From the NCBI GenBank assembly GCA_021405325.1, contig QWII01000006.1:248001-312000 (forward strand): a DNA stretch of 64,000 bases. The letters run 5' to 3'. The position numbers and the translations under genes are program-made. This document shows positions 34,686-43,399 of this stretch, piece after piece. Source of the stretch: Caldilinea sp. CFX5. GTDB lineage: Bacteria > Chloroflexota > Anaerolineae > Caldilineales > Caldilineaceae. The notes beneath the pieces are model-generated. The model did no database searches, was not told where the DNA came from, and saw only the letters and a list, made by a program, of their open reading frames with translations. The stretch's first letter is position 1. Every line of letters starts with the position of its first letter.

Positions 34686-34692
34686 AACAACT

Positions 34693-36051
34693 TTACCCCG
34701 CCTTTGCCCAATACTCATCCACCAACGTTTGCGCCTCGCTCTGGATGGTCTCCACGGCAGCTTCGGGGGTCAGGTTGCCGTCGATCATGGCGAGCATGTG
34801 TTCGACAAAGACGGCGCCCACGTCGAAGTAGAAGGGGGAGCCATAACGCGGCGCAGGGTATTGGCCCTGTTCCTTGACGGTGGCAAATTGGGGCGACTTT
34901 TCGATAACAGCCGGCTCATCAAAGGTGGCGGTACGCGACGGCGGACGGCCCCAGTTGAGCGCCACCAGGCTTTGCACTTCTGGTGAGATGATATGTTCAA
35001 GCCAGGCCAACGCCAGATCTTTGTTGGGGGAGAATTGGTTGATGGCATAGCCTTCAAAGCCATTCACCGACCCGCTGCGCAAGGTGAGACCGGGGATAAT
35101 GCTCGTCTGCACCTTGTCCACCACCTGCGATTGTTCCGGGTCCTGGGCCAGGGTGTAGTGGTTGGGGAAGGCGAAGTAATGGGCCATGTTGCCGGCGCGG
35201 AAGATTTTGCCCTGTTCAATCGAACTGGCGACCGTCACCCCGGCGGGATCGGCAATCGCCTCGGTGACAAAGGCGTCATAGAGCGCTTGCATCGCCAGCA
35301 GCCCTTCATCGGTCGCCAGTTGGAGTTTGGTCAAATCCTCGCTAAAGAGGCGACCACCGGTGGAGTTAAAGAGCGAGACATAGGAGACAAAGCCGGAGTT
35401 GGCGTCGCCCATGGTAAAGAGCGTGGCATAGCGGCCATCGGTGGTGGTTGCCTTGCTGTTGGCAATAAATTCGGTCCACGATTCGGGCGCTTTGCTGCTA
35501 TCGAGACCGCCGCCTTCGTAGATCTCTTTGTTCCACATAAAGATCGCCTGGTTGCTGTCAAAGGGGACGCCATATTGCTTGCCCAGGAAGTTCAACGCGG
35601 CCCGTGGCGCGCCCACCAACCCATCCAGCAAGGCGCTGTCAAATTGCTCGGTAATGTCCTCCATCAAGGTGCGACCATATTTGGCGTTGAGCGTCTCCCA
35701 GGTGTACATCGTATCGACCGAACTATCCTGTGAGGCGACAAAGACCGCGTACTTGGCATCGACATCACCGCCGCCCACTTCAATCCAGTTGACCTTGGCG
35801 CCTGTCTTCTCTTCAAAAATTGGCACCCACAGTCCTTTGACATTTTCATTGTGATGTTGGGCCGAGAAGATGTTTAACTCCCGGTCGGCAAAGGGTGGGC
35901 CACCGGCGGCAGCCGTGTCGGCGGCAGCGCCACCGGTGGGCGCTGCCGCCGGCGCCACACAAGCGGCGAGCGCACTTCCGGCCAGTGTCATGCCGGCCAA
36001 GGTCAAGAACTGTCGTCGTGAGATGCCCTGAGCTACTGATCGGCTTACCAT
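34693..36051 (-). CDS. carbohydrate ABC substrate-binding lipoprotein, Tat-exported
   Basis: 452 residues. The N-terminus has a twin-arginine motif (SRRQFLTLAG) and a lipobox ending LAACVAPA, so it is probably exported folded and lipid-anchored. An Ala/Gly linker follows, then a bacterial type 1 extracellular binding fold (WVPIFEEKTGAKVNWIEVGGGDVDAKYAVFVAS, YGVPFDSNQAIFMWNKEIY). It captures a sugar for the permeases at 32623-34569. The promoter at 36177-36204 and operator-like palindromes lie upstream. Confidence 0.94.
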   Translation of the reverse strand: MVSRSVAQGISRRQFLTLAGMTLAGSALAACVAPAAAPTGGAAADTAAAGGPPFADRELNIFSAQHHNENVKGLWVPIFEEKTGAKVNWIEVGGGDVDAKYAVFVASQDSSVDTMYTWETLNAKYGRTLMEDITEQFDSALLDGLVGAPRAALNFLGKQYGVPFDSNQAIFMWNKEIYEGGGLDSSKAPESWTEFIANSKATTTDGRYATLFTMGDANSGFVSYVSLFNSTGGRLFSEDLTKLQLATDEGLLAMQALYDAFVTEAIADPAGVTVASSIEQGKIFRAGNMAHYFAFPNHYTLAQDPEQSQVVDKVQTSIIPGLTLRSGSVNGFEGYAINQFSPNKDLALAWLEHIISPEVQSLVALNWGRPPSRTATFDEPAVIEKSPQFATVKEQGQYPAPRYGSPFYFDVGAVFVEHMLAMIDGNLTPEAAVETIQSEAQTLVDEYWAKAG

Positions 36052-36134
36052 GATCGTCTCCTTGCGTATGAACTTGTGCTTGAAAAGTGGGTGAACGCGG
36101 CGGATAGTTGCTGCTGCCGGGGGCGGCCAGGGGC

Positions 36135-36159
36135 AAAAAAAAGGCGCTTATTTTTGCCT
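36135..36159 (-). terminator. weak hairpin with U-run in the binding-protein leader
   Basis: On the minus strand AGGC (36156-36159) pairs with GCCT (36142-36145), followed by eight U. The stem is only 4 bp, so an attenuator is possible but poorly supported. Confidence 0.3.
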
Positions 36160-36176
36160 CAACAGTGAATATATCT

Positions 36177-36204
36177 ATTATATGCCCATTTTGGGGGTTG
36201 TCAA
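36177..36204 (-). promoter_or_regulatory. strong sigma-70-type promoter of the sugar ABC operon
   Basis: On the minus strand a perfect TTGACA (36199-36204) and perfect TATAAT (36177-36182) are separated by 16 bases. Transcription starts near 36170, about 120 bases before the binding-protein ATG. Confidence 0.8.
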
Positions 36205-36215
36205 ATCCGCTAAAA

Positions 36216-36232
36216 ATGGTATGCTACACCAT
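36216..36232. promoter_or_regulatory. candidate GntR operator upstream of the sugar ABC promoter
   Basis: ATGGT and ACCAT flank seven bases (ATGCTAC). The half sites resemble the stronger palindrome at 37241-37261. It lies 12 bases upstream of the -35 box. ATTGTAGGATA follows at 36242 and also occurs at 37483. Confidence 0.5.
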
Positions 36233-36286
36233 GATCGTCTGATTGTAGGATAGAGGTGGCGCAGTGGAGCGAAGGCAGTGCTACTA

Positions 36287-36412
36287 GATCATTTGATAAC
36301 CAAGAATTTGTGCAAACAGAGCAAATTTCCCGCACCTTTTTCTGTGTTCCTTCCATCCGTGTTTAGTCTTTTGAAGTTGCCACAAGACCAAACACGGATG
36401 GAAGGAACACGG
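36287..36412. repeat. MITE-like element, copy 2
   Basis: Flank TTTGATAACC...TTTGTGCAAACAGAGCAAA is followed by a long hairpin whose arms contain CTGTGTTCCTTCCATCCGTG and its complement (about 36342-36412), with loop TTTTGAAGTTGCCACAA. Copy 3 at 49212 is nearly identical; copy 1 is at 33497. Confidence 0.9.
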
Positions 36413-36462
36413 CAGTAATTCATCGGTTCTTGAGCCTTGCCGAAGGATGAGGCGAAGCTTCG

Positions 36463-37221
36463 CTAGTTCGTTAAAACCGGGGAGTGACCATTCCGGTGAA
36501 TGCGCATCTCATCCAGCAACTTTTGGATATTGCCATAATGCTGTACCATGGCAACGCGCGCGGCCTCAACATCGCGTTTGGCCAACGCATCGACAATGTT
36601 GACATGCCACTGGTAAATTTCCATGAGATTCGGATTCGAGGGCACCGCTGCATGGCGCCGCGCCTGGGAGAAGACCATCCAAAAGACATCGACCACTTTA
36701 CCCACACTGCGGTTTTTAACATTCGCCCACAGTGTGCGATGGAAGAGCCGATCTTCTTCCGTGTAATCTTCACCACGTACGATCGGTGTACGCATCCGCT
36801 CAAGGATGGCATAGAGTTGTTGCAACTGCTCCTCGGTGACGGACGCGACAGCCTGGTCGATCATGCTGTGTTCAATGTGGAAGCGCAGTTCGAGAATATC
36901 AGCCAGATCTTTGAGATCAAACATCAGACCGTAGGCCAGATTTTCGAGCAGCGGGTCAAAAGAGAAGTTGCGGACAAAGAGGCCGGCGCCGGTGCGCGCT
37001 TCCACAATCCCCAGCGTTTCTAACGATTTGACCGCCTCGCGCACGGAGTTGCGACTGACGCCAAGCTGCTCGGCCAGTTCAGTTTCCGGCGGGAGCGCAT
37101 CCCCCGGCATCAAGGCATGTTCAAGAATGTAGGATTTGACCTCATCCTGTACGGCTTGATAGAGCAACTGTGGTCGCTTTAATTTGCGATTTTCGAATTT
37201 TGGTTTGGAAAACATAGGCAT
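36463..37221 (-). CDS. GntR-family regulator, FadR/FCD type
   Basis: 252 residues. Residues 20-90 are the GntR winged helix (PETELAEQLGVSRNSVREAVKSLETLGIVEARTGAGLFV). Residues 105-235 are the all-helical FCD ligand domain with metal-ligand-like His/Asp positions (LRFHIEHSMID, RLFHRTLW, WHVNIVDALAKRD). FCD regulators usually sense carboxylates or sugar acids, which fits the enolase-family enzyme and SDR nearby. A perfect inverted repeat just upstream (37241-37261) is the probable operator in the divergent promoter region shared with the aldo-keto reductase. Confidence 0.93.
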   Translation of the reverse strand: MPMFSKPKFENRKLKRPQLLYQAVQDEVKSYILEHALMPGDALPPETELAEQLGVSRNSVREAVKSLETLGIVEARTGAGLFVRNFSFDPLLENLAYGLMFDLKDLADILELRFHIEHSMIDQAVASVTEEQLQQLYAILERMRTPIVRGEDYTEEDRLFHRTLWANVKNRSVGKVVDVFWMVFSQARRHAAVPSNPNLMEIYQWHVNIVDALAKRDVEAARVAMVQHYGNIQKLLDEMRIHRNGHSPVLTN

Positions 37222-37240
37222 CCATTTTCATGACTAGCTT

Positions 37241-37261
37241 ATGGTACAGAGCTTGTACCAT
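37241..37261. promoter_or_regulatory. GntR operator candidate, perfect inverted repeat
   Basis: ATGGTACA and TGTACCAT are separated by five bases. The centre resembles FadR-family operators (TnGTnnnACnA type). It lies 20 bases before the regulator start and in front of the divergent aldo-keto reductase. Confidence 0.75.
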
Positions 37262-37474
37262 AAATGACGTAGTTGATTTCGTACCGCGAACGATTTCACA
37301 AGGCAACGCTGCCCTACCTACCCTAAGACTTTTGGAATTGGAATTTGGCGATTTGTGCAGGCAATGTCATTCAGACCATAAATCTGGATGGCGCTTTGTT
37401 GGACGTGGCTTGAAGGTAAGAGAGCGGCGGTGCAACTCATTTTTCCATTTGTCCTGGCACAAAACTGCAATTAT

Positions 37475-37495
37475 TATATCCAATTGTAGGATATA
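37475..37495. promoter_or_regulatory. second inverted repeat in the divergent promoter region
   Basis: TATATCC and GGATATA flank a seven-base centre (AATTGTA), about 70 bases before the aldo-keto reductase start. It may be an operator for another regulator. The rest of 37222-37561 shows no gene. Confidence 0.4.
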
Positions 37496-37561
37496 AGGAA
37501 ATTATTACCACCGTTAGTGCAATTAAACGGTAAGGATGATTGTAGTTGAGGATAAAGACAA

Positions 37562-38518
37562 ATGATCGAGATGACTTATCGCACCCTTGGCCGCACGCAA
37601 CTGGCTGTCTCCGCCCTGGCGCTGGGGACGGTAGAACTGGGGATGGATTACGGCATCGCCGCCTCCGGCCATTTTACACGCCCGGCGGAAACAGCAGCGA
37701 TTGACCTGGTTCATGCCGCCCTGGCTGCCGGCGTTACGTTTATTGACACGGCCCGCGCCTATGGCGAAAGCGAAGCCGTTCTCGGCAAGGCGCTACGTGG
37801 CCGGCGTGATCAAGTCGTGCTGGCGACAAAAGTCGGCCTGCATCGCTCCGATGGTTCGCTGCCAACCGGGGCGACGTTGCGCGGAGAAATGCTTGCCTCG
37901 TTGGAAACCAGCTTACGTCTATTGCAAACCGATTGGGTGGATCTCTGGCAGATCCACAATGTTGATGGCGCTGTGCTGGCGCGCCATGACGAGCTTGCCG
38001 CTATCTTCGCCGCGGTGAAGGCGAATGGCAAAGTACGGGCGGTGGGCGGCTCGTTCTACGGTGCAGAGTTGCCACAGCAGGCGCTTGGCTTTGATCTGTT
38101 TGATGTAATTCAAGTGACCTACTCCGTTTTCGACCAACGGCTGGCCGATCAGGTTTTACCATTGGCGCAAGCCCAAAATGTTGGTGTGATGGTGCGCTCG
38201 GTGTTGCTCAAAGGCGCGTTAACGGAGCGCGCCGACTATCTGCCGGATCACTTGGAGACCCTACGCGCGCGCGCCCGCGCCTATCGCCAACTGGTCGCTG
38301 CGCAGGGGCAGGGCTTGACGCCGGCGCAGGTTGCCATTGCCTTTGCCCTGGCCCACCCGCAGATTAGCTCGGTGCTGGTCGGCATTCGCAGCCTGGAAGA
38401 GCTGACCGAAAATCTGCCGGCCTTGACGGCCACGCTACCCGCTGCCTTGCTGGCGCAGTTATCCACCTTGCGCATTGATGAAGAAAAACTGATCAACCCT
38501 GGGCTGTGGGGCATATAG
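37562..38518 (+). CDS. aldo/keto reductase
   Basis: 318 residues, the family's normal length. The (beta/alpha)8 barrel tetrad is visible: Asp and Tyr in FIDTARAYGESE, Lys in VVLATKVGL and His in LWQIHNVD. The NADPH-binding C-terminus has SSVLVGIRSLEELTENL. It should reduce or oxidise a sugar or sugar-lactone carbonyl in the cytoplasm. It is the first plus-strand gene after the GntR operator region and so probably in the same regulon. Confidence 0.9.
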   Translation: MIEMTYRTLGRTQLAVSALALGTVELGMDYGIAASGHFTRPAETAAIDLVHAALAAGVTFIDTARAYGESEAVLGKALRGRRDQVVLATKVGLHRSDGSLPTGATLRGEMLASLETSLRLLQTDWVDLWQIHNVDGAVLARHDELAAIFAAVKANGKVRAVGGSFYGAELPQQALGFDLFDVIQVTYSVFDQRLADQVLPLAQAQNVGVMVRSVLLKGALTERADYLPDHLETLRARARAYRQLVAAQGQGLTPAQVAIAFALAHPQISSVLVGIRSLEELTENLPALTATLPAALLAQLSTLRIDEEKLINPGLWGI

Positions 38519-38604
38519 CCGGGTTGGCGTCTTTGCGGCGCTGTAGTATAATAGGATAAAATTTTCCTAGAAACGATGGCGGCGTAGTCAGGCCACCCTG
38601 CCCT

Positions 38605-38685
38605 GAAAACAACAAGGATTTCGCAGATTATACAGATGAATTTGCAATATAAAGCTTTGAAATCTGCGGCATCCCTGTTGTTTTC
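38605..38685. repeat. hairpin between aldo-keto reductase and MDR genes, left
   Basis: Arms 38605-38629 and 38661-38685 match at 22 of 25 positions (GAAAACAACA...CGCAGATT). With the next hairpin it fills the 309-base gap 38519-38827, which has no convincing gene. Confidence 0.75.
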
Positions 38686-38716
38686 ATTGGCTGTGGCGCA
38701 CAATGGTGCATGGCTC

Positions 38717-38777
38717 CTTCCTAGAAGCGGCAACTACCGCCTGGTCATATCAAGTGGTTTCCGCCGCTTCCAGGAAG
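38717..38777. repeat. hairpin between aldo-keto reductase and MDR genes, right
   Basis: Arms CTTCCTAGAAGCGGC (38717-38731) and its inverse (38763-38777) differ at one base. The CTTCC-GGAAG type arm recalls the palindrome at 22301-22372. Confidence 0.65.
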
Positions 38778-38827
38778 CGTGGCCGCCCCAACCCTTGCGC
38801 CGCCATCGCAAAAGAAATAGAGGCAGC

Positions 38828-39859
38828 ATGAAAATCGCCATTCTCTACGGCCCGCGTGATTTGCGCATTGAAGAGGAAGCACTCGATACAAGCCACCTGC
38901 AACCCGATGAAATCTGGGTCGAAACGCGCATCTCGGCCTTGAAGATCGGCACCGATCGCGGCAACTATGAGGGCGCCGAACGGGTGCCGGGCGCGCCGGA
39001 CTATCCGCGTTGGGTCGGGGACAGCAATTTAGGCATTGTCCGGGGTGTGGGCAGTGCTGTGACACGCGTACAGGTGGGGGATCGCATTGTGACTCGCCAA
39101 CCGCACCAATCCGCATATATTACCCAGGAATCGGCCAGCATCGTCAAAGTGCCGACGGGGGTGGCGGATGAAGACGCCGTCTATGCGCATCTCTACGCCC
39201 TGAGTGCGCACTGCTATCACAAGGCCCATTTCAAGGCCGGCGAAACGGTGGCCGTGGTCGGCTTGGGCACGTTAGGACTAGGCGCCGTGGCGATTGGCCC
39301 GCTCTTTGGCGCTCGGGTCGTCGCCATCGGCAATGACGCTTTCCGCCTGGATCTGGCCCGGCAGATGGGCGCTCATGCCACTCTGCTTTACAATGACCCA
39401 GAATTACAGGCGAAATTGCACGAATTTAGCAATGGCGACGGCATTGATCTCGTTGTGTTGACCGCCAACCCCTGGCCGGCCTACCGCACTGCCGTCGAGA
39501 TTGTGCGCCCCAATGGCCGCGTCTCGATTGTCAGCCTGCTGGGCCGCGGCGAAGCCGACCTTGATTTTAACCCCCTCTCGATGCAATACTTCTACATCAA
39601 AGGCATCTCGTTGATCGCCGTCTCCGGCCCTGCTGGTTATCTTTACCCGAATGACAGCGGCCACCCGCAACTGACCAGCGATCACTACCATGCCGACCGC
39701 AACGCTGCCCATATTCTGTCCCTGATGGCGGACGGCAAACTAGAACCAAAGCGCTTGATCACCCACCGCTTCCATTACCGCGAGATGGCAAAAGCCTACG
39801 AGATGGCCTACGCGCGTGAAAAGGCGATGTTGGGGGTGATCTTCACCTGGCAAGATTAA
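38828..39859 (+). CDS. MDR-superfamily dehydrogenase, zinc ligands not evident
   Basis: 343 residues from the ATG at 38828 (GAGG upstream); a longer frame from 38636 runs through hairpin DNA and is rejected. The GroES-like half and a Rossmann nucleotide site (VAVVGLGTLGLGAVAIG) are clear. The catalytic zinc Cys expected near residue 38 is replaced (LKIGTDRGNYEG) and the four-Cys structural zinc loop is absent, so a zinc-independent or unusual alcohol/polyol dehydrogenase is likely. It sits between the aldo-keto reductase and the M81 peptidase. Confidence 0.85.
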   Translation: MKIAILYGPRDLRIEEEALDTSHLQPDEIWVETRISALKIGTDRGNYEGAERVPGAPDYPRWVGDSNLGIVRGVGSAVTRVQVGDRIVTRQPHQSAYITQESASIVKVPTGVADEDAVYAHLYALSAHCYHKAHFKAGETVAVVGLGTLGLGAVAIGPLFGARVVAIGNDAFRLDLARQMGAHATLLYNDPELQAKLHEFSNGDGIDLVVLTANPWPAYRTAVEIVRPNGRVSIVSLLGRGEADLDFNPLSMQYFYIKGISLIAVSGPAGYLYPNDSGHPQLTSDHYHADRNAAHILSLMADGKLEPKRLITHRFHYREMAKAYEMAYAREKAMLGVIFTWQD

Positions 39860-39861
39860 GG

Positions 39862-39970
39862 CGTGATTCGTGCTACGTGATTCGTGAGACGTGACTGTGT
39901 TATGAAGGCGCTGTGCGGTTCTAACTTCGTTCACGGCCAATATTTCACGAATCACGTCTCACGAATCACG
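39862..39970. repeat. tandem-word hairpin (word CGTGATTCGTGA)
   Basis: Arms 39862-39887 and 39945-39970 match at 24 of 26 positions and are each built of two copies of ACGTGATTCGTGA-like words. It fills the gap before the M81 gene, ending just before the GAAAGGAA ribosome site. Confidence 0.85.
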
Positions 39971-39983
39971 GAAAGGAATTTCT

Positions 39984-41450
39984 ATGCGTATTGTCACCGG
40001 CTGTATCAGCCACGAATCCAGCACCTTTACGCCGGTCGCCACCACCTGGGAGAGCTTTTTTGAACGCTTTGGCGATGTGCGCGGCGCGGCCATTATTGAG
40101 AAATTCCGCGGCACCAATACCCCCACCGGCGGTTTTATTGAGGGCGCCGACGTGCATGGCTTTGAACTGATTCCCACCATTTTTGCTGAAGCGCACCCTA
40201 GCGGCCCGGCGCCCCGCCCGGTCTTTGATCGCCTGGTCAGCGAATTACTGGCCGGCATTGCCGCCGCTGGTGCGATTGATGGCGTGCTACTTGAATTGCA
40301 CGGCGCAATGGTGGCGGAGGGGGTCGATGACGGCGAAGGGCATATCTTGGCGGCTGTGCGCGAGCTAGTCGGGCCGCAAATCCCCATTGTCGTCCAGTTG
40401 GACATTCATTCCAGCATTTCCCAGCGCATGGTTGACATGGCCGATGTGTTGATTGGCCGTGAAAGCTACCCCGAAATCGACATGGCGGCGCGTGGCCGGG
40501 AGTGCGCCGATGTTTTGGTACGCATCCTGACCCAAGGGGTGCGTCCAACCATGGCCCTCCACCGCCTGCCCATGATCTGGGGTATGAATCAAGTGACCGC
40601 CCATTCGCCCATGAAGGAAGCGATTGCTGAATTACATCGCATCGAAGCGCAACCAGGCGTGGTCTGCGGCTCCATTGCGACCGGTTTCCCGCTTTCTGAT
40701 GTGCCCGATATGGGATCTTCGGTCTACATTGTCACCGACAACGATCAAGCGCTGGCGCAACGCTATGCCGACGAACTAGCCGCCTGGATTTGGGAACGGC
40801 GCGCCAGTTGGCAACTGCCCATGCCCAGCACCGCCGCGGCCTTGGCCGATGCGCAAAAACAGGGGCGCTACCCGGTCATCTTTGCTGACCGCAATGACAA
40901 CCCCGGTGGTGGCTCACCAGGGGATAGCACCGGCGTCTTACGCACCTTCATCGCCGCCGGGTTAGAAGATGCCTGTGTTCTCTACATTGTCGATCCCGAA
41001 GCGGTGGCCCAATGTCACCAGGCTGGCGTCGGCGCCACCTTGACCCTGGATGTCGGCGCTAAGTCGTCACCGTTGCAAGGCGAACCGGTGCGCATGACCG
41101 TCGAGGTGATGGCTTGCTCTGATGGCCGTTTTTACTATGATGGCCCGATGTATGCCGGCTTGGAATGTGATATGGGACCCTCGGCTCACATCCGGCAAGG
41201 CAGCATCCATGTCATCTTGACCAACGGTCGCGACCAACCCTTTGACACTGCCTTTGCCCGCAGTTTGGGGCTTGAGCCGCGCCAGATGCGCTACATCGCC
41301 GTCAAATCCGCTGCCCACTTTCGCGCCGCCTTTGAACCGTGGGCCGGCGCGATTTACGTTGTTTCGGAGCCAAGCGTTCACAGCGCCGACACCGGCACCT
41401 TGACCTATCAACATTTGGGGCGGAAACTATATCCCTTTGATCCGCTTTAG
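39984..41450 (+). CDS. M81-family metallopeptidase (MlrC/microcystinase C-like)
   Basis: 488 residues. Hallmarks of the MlrC family are present: GCISHESSTFTP at the N-terminus, LLELHGAMVAEG, VVQLDIHSSIS and DRNDNPGGGSPGDST, whose His/Asp/Glu residues bind zinc. Known members finish the breakdown of the cyclic peptide microcystin, but the family is widespread and most members probably cleave other amide or amidine substrates. AAAGGAA precedes the ATG. It precedes a peptide-type ABC importer and other amidohydrolases, suggesting one pathway. Confidence 0.92.
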   Translation: MRIVTGCISHESSTFTPVATTWESFFERFGDVRGAAIIEKFRGTNTPTGGFIEGADVHGFELIPTIFAEAHPSGPAPRPVFDRLVSELLAGIAAAGAIDGVLLELHGAMVAEGVDDGEGHILAAVRELVGPQIPIVVQLDIHSSISQRMVDMADVLIGRESYPEIDMAARGRECADVLVRILTQGVRPTMALHRLPMIWGMNQVTAHSPMKEAIAELHRIEAQPGVVCGSIATGFPLSDVPDMGSSVYIVTDNDQALAQRYADELAAWIWERRASWQLPMPSTAAALADAQKQGRYPVIFADRNDNPGGGSPGDSTGVLRTFIAAGLEDACVLYIVDPEAVAQCHQAGVGATLTLDVGAKSSPLQGEPVRMTVEVMACSDGRFYYDGPMYAGLECDMGPSAHIRQGSIHVILTNGRDQPFDTAFARSLGLEPRQMRYIAVKSAAHFRAAFEPWAGAIYVVSEPSVHSADTGTLTYQHLGRKLYPFDPL

Positions 41451-41607
41451 GCTATGCCAAGCTAATTATTATACGCGCTTACGTGTTGCGTGTTGCGTGA
41501 ACTGTCCAATTGGTGTCATCCATGAATGATTTGGTTTGGCCCTAAGGGGCCCAACCAACAGACTAACCAACAAACTAACCAATCAATCGACTGCAAAGGA
41601 ACAAGCA

Positions 41608-43224
41608 ATGAACAATCGCATCCCTTCCACTCCCCTGTTGCACCGCACCACCCTTACCCGGCGGCAGTTGCTCAAAGCCGGCGCTGGCAGCATGAGCGCG
41701 CTCACCTTATTGGGGCTGGCCGGTTGTCAAGCCGTTGCCCCTGGGGCCGCGCCGGCTGGCGAAACCACCGGCGCGACCGGCCCCAGCAAATTGACCATCG
41801 GCTATGACGGCGATATTATCAAGCTCGATCCCGGCATCCAGCAGACCGGCAACGACTGGCCCCCGGCGGCGCTGGTCTACAATCGCCTGGTCGAGTATGA
41901 CAACACGATGATGAATCCCGTCCCCAGCCTGGCCGAGTCTTGGACGGTTTCGGATGACGGCTTGACCTATACCTTCCAGTTGCGCCAGGGGGTCAAGTTC
42001 CACAGCGGGCGCGAAGTGACCGCCGAGGATGTGGCCTACACGTTCACGCGCAATTTTGAGATCGGCCCCAAGGGGCGTTTTGCCGGCTATATGTTGGCTG
42101 TTGACACCTTTGAGGCGACGGGGACGCACGAGTTTATCATTCATTTGAAGCAACAAGATGTGACCTTCTTCCCCAATCTGGCCGTGATGGCGGCCTCGAT
42201 TGTGGACAAGGAGACGATTGACCAAGTGGAGACACACCCGATTGGCTCCGGCCCCTATGAATTTGTCGAATGGGTGCCGGGGGAACGCGTCGTCTATCGC
42301 AAGTTCAAAGAGTACTGGAACCAGGACCAACTGGCGCAGTGGCCGGATGAAATTGTCACCATCCCCATCCCCGAAGTACAGACGCGGATTGCCAACTTGC
42401 AGAGCGGTCAGGTGGACATTGCCACCAATATTCCCCCGGAGTTTTTCGAGCAGATCAGCAGCGACCCCAATTTGCAACTGTTGGGGCAAGAAGTTTCGGC
42501 CTCCTATCTCTGCTTGATCTTTAGCAATGAGCGGCCACCCTTCCAGGATAACAAACTGCTGCGCCAAGCCATTGCCCGCGCCATTGACAAAGAGGCGATC
42601 CTGCAAAATGTCTTCTTTGGTTCCGGCGAAACCCAGTGTAATCTCATCCCCTCCACCCACTGGGCCTACAGCGAACTTGCCTGCCCCACTCGTGATCTCG
42701 ATGAGGCGCGCCGCTTGCTGGCCGAGTCCGGCTTTGACCCCGCCACCAAGATCACCTTCCGCACCTTTACGGGGCAGGAATTTGGCGTGCCGGTGGCCGA
42801 AATCATCCAGAGCAACCTGGCCGAGATTGGGTTGAATGTGGAGATCGAGCCGCTGGAGTGGGCCTTCTATGTCGAAGATGCCTGGGTGGGCCGCAACTTT
42901 GAGATGACGCTGGCCTGGTACACCCGCGAGATCGACCCCGATGGCCTCTTTAGCAGTGTGCTGCGCAAAGAGCAGGGCAATAACCCTATGCGCTACTTCA
43001 ATCAGCAGGTGGAAGATCTCTTTGACCAGGGCAAAGCCACCGCCGACCGCGAAGAACGCAAGAAGATTTACGAAGAACTGATGAACATCGCCATCCTGGA
43101 CGACACCCCGCTGGTCAAACTCAAGAGTATGGAGATCAAGTGGGCGGCCAACAAGAAAGTGGCAGGTTTTACCATCCTGCCCAAGGGCTACCCTAACTTC
43201 TATGATTGGCAATGGGTCGGCTAG
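41608..43224 (+). CDS. peptide-type ABC substrate-binding lipoprotein (family 5), Tat-exported
   Basis: 538 residues from the ATG at 41608 (AAGGA upstream). The N-terminus has the twin-arginine motif TRRQLLKAG and a lipobox LAGCQA. The mature part is an OppA/DppA-like fold (LAESWTVSDDGLTYTFQLRQGVKFHSGREVTAEDVAYTF, LIFSNERPPFQDNKLLRQAIARAIDK). It should bind a peptide, opine or similar amide-containing ligand. The two permeases follow; no ATPase gene is in this cluster, so one must be shared or encoded elsewhere. Confidence 0.94.
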   Translation: MNNRIPSTPLLHRTTLTRRQLLKAGAGSMSALTLLGLAGCQAVAPGAAPAGETTGATGPSKLTIGYDGDIIKLDPGIQQTGNDWPPAALVYNRLVEYDNTMMNPVPSLAESWTVSDDGLTYTFQLRQGVKFHSGREVTAEDVAYTFTRNFEIGPKGRFAGYMLAVDTFEATGTHEFIIHLKQQDVTFFPNLAVMAASIVDKETIDQVETHPIGSGPYEFVEWVPGERVVYRKFKEYWNQDQLAQWPDEIVTIPIPEVQTRIANLQSGQVDIATNIPPEFFEQISSDPNLQLLGQEVSASYLCLIFSNERPPFQDNKLLRQAIARAIDKEAILQNVFFGSGETQCNLIPSTHWAYSELACPTRDLDEARRLLAESGFDPATKITFRTFTGQEFGVPVAEIIQSNLAEIGLNVEIEPLEWAFYVEDAWVGRNFEMTLAWYTREIDPDGLFSSVLRKEQGNNPMRYFNQQVEDLFDQGKATADREERKKIYEELMNIAILDDTPLVKLKSMEIKWAANKKVAGFTILPKGYPNFYDWQWVG

Positions 43225-43226
43225 AG

Positions 43227-43382
43227 GATGACAAGGTGAAGGGGTGACAAGGTGACAAGGTGAAGACTTAAGGTAACTACTCAGTTCCTAGCCAGTCCAT
43301 GACTGACCAGGAACTGAGTAGTTACGACTTAAGGGTGTGATTTGACGACTACGTCACCCTGTCACCTTGTCACCTTGTCATC
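43227..43382. repeat. nested hairpin with outer word GACAAGGT and inner palindrome
   Basis: Outer arms (43227-43263, 43352-43382) are tandem copies of TGACAAGG and its complement. The inner palindrome 43267-43297/43301-43333 contains GTAACTACTCAGTTCCT with a three-base loop, two mismatches and a two-base bulge. It fills the gap between the binding protein and the first permease. Confidence 0.88.
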
Positions 43383-43399
43383 AAGCAGGGGGCTACGTC

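Noticed and set aside
36542..36556. GTACCATGG-like sequence as a third GntR operator
   Set aside because: It lies inside the regulator coding sequence and lacks the second half site.
38636..38827. N-terminal extension of the MDR dehydrogenase
   Set aside because: The extension is encoded by hairpin DNA, and the ATG at 38828 with GAGG upstream gives the normal family start.
41707..43212. 501-codon minus-strand frame opposite the peptide-binding protein gene
   Set aside because: Shadow of the high-GC plus-strand gene, which has a Tat signal, a lipobox and a family 5 fold.
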